DNA from: Pseudomonadota bacterium
Lineage (GTDB): Bacteria; Pseudomonadota; Alphaproteobacteria; Rhizobiales; Xanthobacteraceae
NCBI GenBank assembly: GCA_021823875.1
Contig: JAKAMD010000123.1
Location: forward strand, 1 to 9,058
DNA length: 9,058 nt
Reading direction: 5' to 3'
A program made the translations under genes and the position numbers. The number at the start of each line of letters is the position of its first letter. The first letter of the stretch is position 1. The notes under the pieces were generated by a model. That model made no database searches. It was given only the letters and a program-made list of their open reading frames with translations, and had not been told where the DNA came from. Shown here in pieces: positions 1 to 5,769 of this stretch.

Positions 1-880
1 GCGGATTGCCCGGCAGTTCGAGCGCGATGTGGTCGTAGCTGCCGAGCGACAGCTTCTCGGCGGCGTCGCGCTGGCGCTTGGGCAGTTCCGGATTGAACGC
101 GATCTTGCCGGAGGTCAGCATGTTGGTCGACACGGTGACGATCACCGCACGTGGAAACAAGGTGCCGCGCGGGCTGCCGACCGCGAGCCGCGGCGACGTC
201 GCCACCTGGCCGACCGGCGTGTTGAGCTGCACCGGCAGACCGGTGGCGAGATACGCCAGCAACGCGCCATAGCCCTGCCGGCAGAAGGCATCGTTGTCGC
301 GCCCGCGCCGGCGGCCAAGCGCGAGGCCTGAGACATCGGCGAGATCCTTGCCGCAGGCGAACGGCCCGTCGATGAATTCGACAGTTTGCTGCCAGGCGCC
401 GAGATCGGACGGCAGTGCCGACAATGCCGCCATGTCTATCGTGCCGCGCGCCGCATCGGACCAGGCGCGGCGCGCGCTGACCAGCGCCGCCAGCAGCCGC
501 TCCAGCTCGCTGTCGCGCGCATCGCGCGGCCCCACGCGGGCCGACAGTCCGCGCGGCACCGGCGTGACATCGAGCGTTGCCGGCGACAGTTTGGCGAGCG
601 GGTTGTCGTCGGCACCATGAATCCAATGTGCGCCGAGATCGAACGGGACACTGAACAGCTCCGTATCGGTGACGCAACGCCCGCCGATGCGCTTATCCGC
701 TTCGATCAGCCGGAAGCTGCGCTTGGCGGCGGCGATGCGGCGCGCGGCGGCGATGCCGGCGGCACCGGCGCCGATGACCGCCACGTCCACATCATAGGAG
801 GCAGCCTTCGCCCCGATCGCGGGCGCGGCGATCAGTCCGGCGGAAGCGGCGAGAAACGAACGGCGGCTAATCTTCGACAT
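1..880 (-). CDS. Tat-exported flavin monoamine oxidase (3' part missing)
   Basis: FAD-dependent amine oxidase of the monoamine/polyamine oxidase superfamily, which oxidises amines to aldehydes or imines with release of H2O2; the substrate cannot be read from the sequence. Translating the minus strand from the ATG at 880 gives 293 residues before the window edge. Residues 5-10 are SRRSFL followed by a hydrophobic Ala-rich stretch to about residue 27, a typical twin-arginine signal, so the enzyme is probably exported folded with FAD. The mature part opens with the Rossmann motif GAGAAG (37-42) and the acidic end of strand 2 (Glu60). The family signatures GGR (66-68) and DLGAHWIHG (81-89) follow. 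Further on, VIVTVSTNMLTSGKIAF matches the conserved 'VIVTVPLGVL' region. The C-terminal FAD and substrate segments are off the window. It is divergent from the next gene, with 234 bp between starts. Only a weak ribosome site precedes the ATG. Family call is firm, substrate unknown. Confidence 0.9.
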   Translation of the reverse strand, partial: MSKISRRSFLAASAGLIAAPAIGAKAASYDVDVAVIGAGAAGIAAARRIAAAKRSFRLIEADKRIGGRCVTDTELFSVPFDLGAHWIHGADDNPLAKLSPATLDVTPVPRGLSARVGPRDARDSELERLLAALVSARRAWSDAARGTIDMAALSALPSDLGAWQQTVEFIDGPFACGKDLADVSGLALGRRRGRDNDAFCRQGYGALLAYLATGLPVQLNTPVGQVATSPRLAVGSPRGTLFPRAVIVTVSTNMLTSGKIAFNPELPKRQRDAAEKLSLGSYDHIALELPGNP

Positions 881-1114
881 GGTATCCGAATGCTTTAAGC
901 GCGCGTCGAGCGAACCAACAACCGTGACGGTTGTCGCAAATTCGGCCGGCAAAATCACCCATGGCTAACGCGCGGTAACGCGCCTCGGCCGCGGAATGAA
1001 CCAATTTGCAATGAGTCTTCATTAATTTTGGCGGCAGCAAGACGTGCGGAAACACGCACGCCGGGGAAACGAGCGTCGCAGCGGGCGTCAAGAAAGGGCG
1101 CCGAGGTCCGCACT
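881..1114. other. Divergent intergenic region with candidate control elements
   Basis: This 234-bp gap separates two divergent genes, so it should hold both promoters. I see a perfect 7-bp-arm palindrome at 918-934, a tandem TAACGCGC at 966-973 and 976-983, and an AT-rich patch around 1001-1029 that is unusual for this GC-rich window. I find no convincing -35/-10 pair. Reading frames crossing it, including a TTG at 1028 in frame with the hydrolase, lack a ribosome site and family similarity. Confidence 0.5.
918..934. promoter_or_regulatory. Palindrome upstream of the amine oxidase gene (possible operator)
   Basis: ACAACCG-TGA-CGGTTGT is a perfect inverted repeat with 7-bp arms and a 3-bp spacer. 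It lies about 38 bp upstream of the amine oxidase ATG, where a dimeric repressor or activator would bind. There is no T-run on either side, so a terminator is unlikely. No particular regulator can be named. Confidence 0.35.
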
Positions 1115-1945
1115 ATGGGGTGGATGGCCGATCGCGTCGGGCACCTTCTCGCCCGCTACCTGGACAAGCCGGAGCCCGGCTACGAGCCCTATACGCCGAG
1201 CGACCCGCAGGCGCTGCGCACGACCTTGAAGCCCGGCGACGTGCTGCTGGTCGAGGGCGACAACCACGTCTCCGGCGTCATCAAATACCTGACGCAATCG
1301 ACCTGGTCGCACGCCGCGCTCTATGTCGGGCCGGTCGGCGACCGTATGACGCCCGAGGGCGAACCGCTGGTGCTGGTGGAGGCGAACATCAGCCAAGGCG
1401 TGGTGGCGGCGCCGCTGTCCAAATACATCCGCTACCACACCCGCATCTGCCGGCCGATCGGCCTGAGCGAGGAAGACTGCGCGCGGGTGTGCACCTACGC
1501 CGCCGAGCGCATCGGCTTCGACTACGACCTGAAGAACATCACCGACCTGTTGCGTTATCTGCTGCCCCTGCCGGTCCCGCAGCGCTGGCGGCGGCGCATG
1601 ATGGCGCTCGGCTCCGGTCATCCGACCCGCATCATCTGTTCGGCGCTGATCGCGCAGGCTTTCCAGACCGTGCGCTATCCGATCCTGCCCAAGGTGGCGC
1701 GCGCGGCGAGCGAAACGGCGTGGCAGGACATCCTGGAGATCCGTCATTCCTCGCTCTATGCCCCGCGCGATTTCGACATCTCGCCCTATTTCCAGGTGGT
1801 CAAGCCGACGGTGGAGCAAGGCTTCGACTACAAGACCATGGCCTGGACCGACCTGCCGGTGGCCGATGACGCCGAGGAATTGATGTCGCTGGTGCCGGCG
1901 CAGCGCACGGAATTGGAGGCCGAGACGGCTTCGCCGACCGCGTGA
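1115..1945 (+). CDS. Permuted papain-fold cysteine hydrolase, YiiX/YebB-like NlpC/P60 family ('lipo-like')
   Basis: A 276-residue protein of the circularly permuted NlpC/P60 (YiiX/YebB-like) group, whose relatives act as amidases, thioesterases or acyltransferases on peptide or lipid substrates. The permuted order is visible: PGDVLLVEGDN (40-50) opens the domain, His66 lies in WSHAALYVG, an acidic partner Glu89 in VLVEAN, and the likely nucleophile Cys175 in RIICSALIAQAF. All three catalytic positions are present, so activity is expected. There is no signal peptide or clear membrane segment; a basic helix-prone stretch lies at residues 1-16. I chose the ATG at 1115 because GAGG at 1103-1106 gives correct spacing and the upstream in-frame extension to a TTG at 1028 is an Arg-rich low-complexity run. 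The EI24-type gene follows after 39 bp, suggesting an operon. Rhizobial homologues are often labelled 'lipo-like protein'. Substrate unknown. Confidence 0.82.
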   Translation: MGWMADRVGHLLARYLDKPEPGYEPYTPSDPQALRTTLKPGDVLLVEGDNHVSGVIKYLTQSTWSHAALYVGPVGDRMTPEGEPLVLVEANISQGVVAAPLSKYIRYHTRICRPIGLSEEDCARVCTYAAERIGFDYDLKNITDLLRYLLPLPVPQRWRRRMMALGSGHPTRIICSALIAQAFQTVRYPILPKVARAASETAWQDILEIRHSSLYAPRDFDISPYFQVVKPTVEQGFDYKTMAWTDLPVADDAEELMSLVPAQRTELEAETASPTA

Positions 1946-1984
1946 GGCTTGCTCTCGCGCGTCCCGCGCCTTACCTGTTCCCCC

Positions 1985-2710
1985 ATGTTTGACGCCGCTG
2001 CCAAAGCGCTTGCGCAGATGCTCACCCCGACGCTGCGCGCCGTGCTCCTGAAGGCGATCGGGCTCGCGCTCGCCCTGATCGCCATCATCAGCATCGTGCT
2101 GCAACGCCTGCTCTCGGCGCTGGCCGATAATGGCGCCACCTGGGCCGAGCAGACCTCCGGCTTCGCACCGCATGCGGTGTGGTCGGCGCTCGCCTGGGTG
2201 CTGTCGATCATGGCGGGCATCGGCATCGTCACCGGGGCGCTCTTCCTGATGCCGACCGTGACCGCCTTCGTTGGCAGCTTCTTCGTCGACGAGACCGCCG
2301 AGGCGGTCGAGCGCGAATATTATCCGGCCGAGCCGGTGGGGCGCGCGCTGCCGTTCTTCCGCGCGCTGATCGAGGGCCTCAAGATCGCCTGGCTGGCGCT
2401 GCTGGTTTATCTCTGCGCGCTGCCGTTCCTGTTCTTCGCCGGCTTCGGCGTCATTATTTTATTTCTGGCGAACGCCTACCTGCTCGGCCGCGAATATTTC
2501 GAGCTTGCCGCCATGCGTTTCCGCCCGCCCTATGAGGCCAAGGCCATGCGCAAGGCCAACGCGCCCTATGTGTTTCTCGCCGGCATGGTGATCGCAGTGT
2601 TCGTGTCGATCCCGGTGGTCAATCTGGCGACGCCGATCTTCGCCATGGCCTTTATGGTGCACGTGCACAAGCGCATGAGCACCAAGCGCGCCGAGTTGAT
2701 CGAGCACTAG
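1985..2710 (+). CDS. EI24/CysZ-like integral membrane protein
   Basis: A 241-residue polytopic membrane protein of the EI24 domain family, which includes the E. coli sulfate transporter CysZ. Hydrophobic segments are at about residues 20-45, 64-100 (long enough for two passes or a re-entrant helix), 131-165 and 194-226. The family-typical stretch LLGREYFELAAMRF lies at 166-179, and the short C-terminus is basic. An in-frame TTG at 1949 would add 12 residues. I prefer the ATG at 1985 because the protein then starts with the helix preceding the first membrane segment, but neither start has a good ribosome site, so translational coupling to the hydrolase gene upstream is plausible. A strong intrinsic terminator follows 12 bp after the stop, making this the last gene of the unit. 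Sulfate transport is not implied: no cysteine-biosynthesis gene is nearby. Family call good, function unknown. Confidence 0.8.
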   Translation: MFDAAAKALAQMLTPTLRAVLLKAIGLALALIAIISIVLQRLLSALADNGATWAEQTSGFAPHAVWSALAWVLSIMAGIGIVTGALFLMPTVTAFVGSFFVDETAEAVEREYYPAEPVGRALPFFRALIEGLKIAWLALLVYLCALPFLFFAGFGVIILFLANAYLLGREYFELAAMRFRPPYEAKAMRKANAPYVFLAGMVIAVFVSIPVVNLATPIFAMAFMVHVHKRMSTKRAELIEH

Positions 2711-2722
2711 CGCGGCTAGGCT

Positions 2723-2770
2723 AGACAAGTTCACCGTTTCATAGAAACGACGAACGTTGTCTGAGTTTTT
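2723..2770 (+). terminator. Rho-independent terminator after the EI24 gene
   Basis: A long hairpin: AGACAA (2723-2728) pairs with TTGTCT (2757-2762), GTTC (2729-2732) with GAAC (2752-2755), and CGTTTC (2735-2740) with GAAACG (2744-2749). The loop is ATA, with a 2x2 internal mismatch and one bulged G at 2756. It is followed by TTTTT at 2766-2770 and a further TTTT at 2772-2775. The T-run lies on the right side only, so it ends plus-strand transcription. It sits in the 104-bp gap between convergent genes. Confidence 0.8.
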
Positions 2771-2814
2771 ATTTTATCGCGTTTGCGGAATGGCTATTTG
2801 CTTTCGCTAATCCC

Positions 2815-4245
2815 TTACATCTTGCGCTGCGCCGCGTTCCAATGCTGCTCGAGATTGGCAATCAGCGCCGGGCTGAAATGGCAATAGGCCTGTTCGCGGC
2901 AGTAAACCGCCATGTAGCGGCGGAACGTGTCGAGCGGCTCCTCGCCCACGCGCAAAGCGCGGCGGTTGCCGGCGGAACTGACCACGCCGGAGCCGGTGAA
3001 GCGCTCGACGGCGCGCTCGACCGCCTCGTCCAGGTCTTCCGGCGAAACGATCTCATCGCAGATCATGCGGCCTTCCGGGGTGTCGCAATCGAGCCGGCGG
3101 CCGGCCATGATCGCCTGCCGCGCGATGCGCGCGCCGACAAAGCGCGGGAGCCGCAGATTGGCGACGCCGGGAATGATGCCCTCCTTGCGCGCCGGCAATG
3201 TCATGTAGGCGTCGTCGCCGGCGATGACCCAATCCATCACCAGCAGATACTGGCAGCCGCCACCGATGGCGAAGGTGTCGAGGCCGGCGATCCACGGCTT
3301 CTCGCGCGTACCGCCGTAAGTTTCGTCGGGGCTGGCGTCGCCCAAGGCGAGACCGCGCAGCATCTTGTTCACGATGCCCATGTCGCGGCGGATGTACCAG
3401 AGATAGGGAATCATGCCGCGATAGAGATGGGTCAGATTGATACCGGCGGAGAAGATGTTGCGTCCGGCATAGCGCGGATGCCGGACCGGACCGCCGCGCA
3501 GCACGCAGATTTCGCTCAGCGGGTCGAGGATGGCGATATCGGCCGCCGTCTCGGTGTCGGCGAGGGTGCCGTCATCCTCGGCATTGAGGTAACGCGGGTT
3601 GCACACCGTCACCACTGCCGCCTTGCCGCGCCGCTCCACCCGCGCCGGACCGAAATCGACGACACCGTTCTTGATGAACTCGCCGGCACGTTCCAGCGCT
3701 TCCGGCTTGGGCGCCAGCATGGCGTGGCAGAGATGCATGCCGGCGTCGGGTAGCGCCAGCACCTGCGCCAGGAAAATTCCCTGGTCGATCTCGACGCCGT
3801 CCTTCTCGCTTTGCATCAATGCGCTTTCGGCATCGACCTGTTGGCGCGTCGGCGTCAGGCCGGGCACGAGCCTGGCGGCGTCGTAGACAAGGTCTTCGAC
3901 GCGCACGAAGGCGCCGAGATTTTTGGTCAGCTTGCGGTAGATGGCGTCGGCATGACGCGTGAGAAATTGTTCGCGCGAACGCCGGCAATCCCGCAGAATG
4001 GCATCCGCCGCCGTCTGCTGCGCGGCCGTGCGCTTGAGCCTCCTCGGGAGCTTGGCGAGCAGATTGGTGCCGGTGCGCCAATATTTCCTGGTGGACGCCA
4101 CATCGCGCTGAAAATCGGCGCTGACCCGCGGTTGCGCCTTGATCCAGGCGGAGGCTTCCTTGGCTGGCAATCCAGCACGTTGCAAATATTCAATCGTATT
4201 CTCTTGAACGAACGCTTTTGCCCGCGCCGTACCGGCCCGTTCCAT
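2815..4245 (-). CDS. DpgC-like crotonase-fold protein, putative cofactor-independent acyl-CoA dioxygenase
   Basis: A 476-residue enoyl-CoA hydratase/isomerase (crotonase) superfamily protein with the long helical N-terminal region typical of DpgC. DpgC converts 3,5-dihydroxyphenylacetyl-CoA and O2 to 3,5-dihydroxyphenylglyoxylate and CoA without metal or flavin, in vancomycin-type pathways. Residues 1-200 are mainly helical and the crotonase domain runs from about 205 to 415. DpgC-like blocks are NPRYLNAED (216-224), FSAGINL (265-271, oxyanion hole), RR (286-287), EKPWIAGLDTFAIGGGCQ (315-332) and EGIIPGVANLRLPRFVGARIARQ (355-377). Glu223, Ile269, Arg287, Gly329 and Gln332 seem to match DpgC residues I recall as Glu189, Ile235, Arg254, Gly296 and Gln299. 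The ATG at 4245 has GGAG 8 nt upstream. nth ends 23 bases upstream on the same strand, so the two may be co-transcribed. No DpgA, B or D gene is in view, so the substrate is uncertain; a hydratase or hydrolase role is the alternative. Confidence 0.82.
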   Translation of the reverse strand: MERAGTARAKAFVQENTIEYLQRAGLPAKEASAWIKAQPRVSADFQRDVASTRKYWRTGTNLLAKLPRRLKRTAAQQTAADAILRDCRRSREQFLTRHADAIYRKLTKNLGAFVRVEDLVYDAARLVPGLTPTRQQVDAESALMQSEKDGVEIDQGIFLAQVLALPDAGMHLCHAMLAPKPEALERAGEFIKNGVVDFGPARVERRGKAAVVTVCNPRYLNAEDDGTLADTETAADIAILDPLSEICVLRGGPVRHPRYAGRNIFSAGINLTHLYRGMIPYLWYIRRDMGIVNKMLRGLALGDASPDETYGGTREKPWIAGLDTFAIGGGCQYLLVMDWVIAGDDAYMTLPARKEGIIPGVANLRLPRFVGARIARQAIMAGRRLDCDTPEGRMICDEIVSPEDLDEAVERAVERFTGSGVVSSAGNRRALRVGEEPLDTFRRYMAVYCREQAYCHFSPALIANLEQHWNAAQRKM

Positions 4246-4268
4246 CACGCATACTCCCTGAGGTGTTT

Positions 4269-5069
4269 CTATTTTTGAACAATCGTCTTGCCCGGCCACT
4301 TGCACAGGTCGGCGATCAGGCACTTCTCGCATAGCGGCTTGCGCGCGAGGCAGACATAGCGCCCGTGCAGGATCAGCCAGTGGTGGGCGTGGCGCTTGAA
4401 CTCGGCCGGCACCACCTGTTCGAGTTTCTGCTCGACCTCGAACGGCGTCTTGCCGGGCGCGATCCCGGTGCGGTTGCCGATCCGGAAGATGTGGGTGTCG
4501 ACCGCGATGGTCGGTTCGCCGAAGGCGATGTTGAGCACCACATTGGCGGTCTTGCGCCCGACCCCGGGCAGCATCTCCAGCGCCTCGCGCGAGCGCGGCA
4601 CCTCGCCGCCATGTTCGGCCATGAGCTTCTGCGACAGCGCGACCACGTTCTTGGCCTTGTTGCGAAAGAGCCCGATGGTCTTGATGAAGTCGCGCACCCT
4701 GTCCTCGCCGAGCGCAACCATCTTGGCCGGCGTGTCGGCGGCGGCAAACAGCGCCGGTGTCGCCTTGTTGACGCCGGCATCGGTCGCCTGCGCCGACAGC
4801 ACCACCGCCACCAAGAGCGTGAACGGGTTGACGTGCTGCAGCTCGCCCTTGGGCTCGGGATTGGCGGCACGGAAGCGGCGGAACGCTTCCGTGATCTCGG
4901 CGTTGGTCCAAGACGGCGACGCGCCGGGGGCGGCCGGCGCTGGCTTGCGCGGGGCTTTACCCTTGGCGGTCTTGGTCTTGGATAGCTTGGCCTTGCCCGC
5001 ATTGGTTACGGGCTTGCGGGCCGCCGCCTTCCTGCCGGTCGCTTTCTTGCGGGTCGCCTTTTTCGCCAT
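4269..5069 (-). CDS. nth: Endonuclease III (DNA glycosylase/AP lyase) with basic N-terminal tail
   Basis: Bifunctional base-excision repair enzyme that removes oxidised pyrimidines and cleaves the abasic site by beta-elimination. The 266-residue product carries the helix-hairpin-helix LPGVGRKTANVVL (167-179) with the Schiff-base lysine Lys173 and the catalytic aspartate Asp191 in IAVDTHIFR. A [4Fe-4S] cluster motif is intact at Cys240-X6-Cys247-X2-Cys250-X5-Cys256. All match E. coli Nth (Lys120, Asp138, Cys187-203) with a constant offset of 53, so the core is full length. The extra N-terminus (residues 1-50) is rich in Lys, Ala and Pro, with 13 Lys and 4 Arg and no acidic residue, like a histone-H1-type DNA-binding tail. 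The ATG at 5069 is the only plausible start: the next in-frame Met is residue 117, inside the fold. It is divergent from the DUF2244 gene with 21 bp between starts, so its promoter probably lies inside that gene. Confidence 0.97.
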   Translation of the reverse strand: MAKKATRKKATGRKAAARKPVTNAGKAKLSKTKTAKGKAPRKPAPAAPGASPSWTNAEITEAFRRFRAANPEPKGELQHVNPFTLLVAVVLSAQATDAGVNKATPALFAAADTPAKMVALGEDRVRDFIKTIGLFRNKAKNVVALSQKLMAEHGGEVPRSREALEMLPGVGRKTANVVLNIAFGEPTIAVDTHIFRIGNRTGIAPGKTPFEVEQKLEQVVPAEFKRHAHHWLILHGRYVCLARKPLCEKCLIADLCKWPGKTIVQK

Positions 5070-5090
5070 CGTTCCGGTATAGTCAGAGCC

Positions 5091-5600
5091 ATGAGCGCCG
5101 ACAACGACGACACCCTCGAACCCACCATCTTTTCCGCGCTGATCACGCCGCACCGCTCGCTCAGCAATGTGGGCTTCCTGGTGCTGATGATCGTTTTCGG
5201 CGCGGTGAGCTTCTTCTCCGGGGTCCTGTTCCTGGCCGAGGGCGCCTGGCCGGTGTTCGCCTTCTTTGGGCTCGACGTGCTGCTGCTCTACTGGGCGTTC
5301 CGGCTCAATTACCGCCACGCCGACGCCTACGAAGAGGTGATGGTGACCTCGACGAAGCTCACCGTGCGCAAGGTCAGCCATCGCGGGCGGGCGCGGGTGT
5401 GGGAGCTCAACCCGCTCTGGGTGCAGCTCGAGAAGGTAATGCAGGACGATTTCGGCATCGAGCGCCTGCTCCTGGTCTCGCGCGGCAAGCGGCTGGCGGT
5501 GGCCAATTTCCTGGCACCGAACGAAAAGGAAAGCTTCGCCGAGGCGCTCGGCGCGGCGCTGGCCGAAGCCAAGCGCGGGGTGACCAGGACGGTGATCTAG
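5091..5600 (+). CDS. DUF2244 domain membrane protein
   Basis: A 169-residue protein of the DUF2244 family, found widely in alphaproteobacteria and of unknown function. It has a short acidic N-terminus, then two membrane helices at about 27-48 and 52-71 with a short connecting loop. A predicted beta-rich cytoplasmic domain follows (about 75-160), containing the family-like RVWELNPLWVQLE (102-114), LLLVSRGKRLAVANFL (126-141) and a closing helix. Length is normal for the family. The ATG at 5091 directly follows the PHR-type family N-terminus spacing expected, but the ribosome site is weak. It starts 21 bp from the divergent nth start, an arrangement I have the impression is common in Rhizobiales. 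The TAG stop at 5598-5600 abuts an inverted-repeat element. Family assignment is solid; no function can be given. Confidence 0.85.
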   Translation: MSADNDDTLEPTIFSALITPHRSLSNVGFLVLMIVFGAVSFFSGVLFLAEGAWPVFAFFGLDVLLLYWAFRLNYRHADAYEEVMVTSTKLTVRKVSHRGRARVWELNPLWVQLEKVMQDDFGIERLLLVSRGKRLAVANFLAPNEKESFAEALGAALAEAKRGVTRTVI

Positions 5601-5712
5601 TCATTCCGGGACGGCGCGAAGCGCCGGGCCCGGAATCCCAGTCCAAAATGGATATCTTGCCGTGTAACTCTGGATTCCGGGTTCGCACGCTACGCTGACG
5701 CCCGGGAATGAC
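5600..5712. repeat. Intergenic palindromic repeat element (REP/MITE-like)
   Basis: A nested inverted repeat of 113 bp. The outer arms are GTCATTCC-GGG (5600-5610) and CCCGGGAATGAC (5701-5712), pairing with one bulged base. The inner arms CCCGGAATCC (5629-5638) and GGATTCCGGG (5672-5681) match perfectly over 10 bp. A small hairpin GGCGC-GAA-GCGCC lies between them at 5613-5625. The layout resembles the GTCATTCCGGG...CCCGGAATGAC repeats I recall as dispersed in Bradyrhizobium and Rhodopseudomonas genomes. There is no coding capacity. Its left edge overlaps the last base of the DUF2244 stop codon. It may also act as a transcript-end structure for that gene, though no T-run follows. Confidence 0.75.
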
Positions 5713-5769
5713 AAGTTGAATGCCAGAAATCGGGTGGGCATGCCGCCCGCGCCGTCCTAAAGAGCGGTC

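Noticed and set aside
1028..1114. In-frame upstream extension of the hydrolase gene from a TTG codon
   Set aside because: The added residues are an Arg/Ala-rich run with no family similarity, the TTG has no ribosome site, and the ATG at 1115 has GAGG at proper distance.
1088..2173. 361-codon open frame on the minus strand opposite the hydrolase gene
   Set aside because: Composition is Arg/Gly/His/Gln-rich shadow sequence typical of the antisense of GC-rich genes; the plus strand has recognisable catalytic motifs.
4246..4911. Upstream extension of the DpgC-like frame across nth
   Set aside because: It is the out-of-frame shadow of nth; the real start at 4245 has a good GGAG site.
5070..5381. 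Upstream extension of nth opposite the DUF2244 gene
   Set aside because: Antisense of a recognisable DUF2244 coding region and lacking its own similarity; the ATG at 5069 begins the basic tail.
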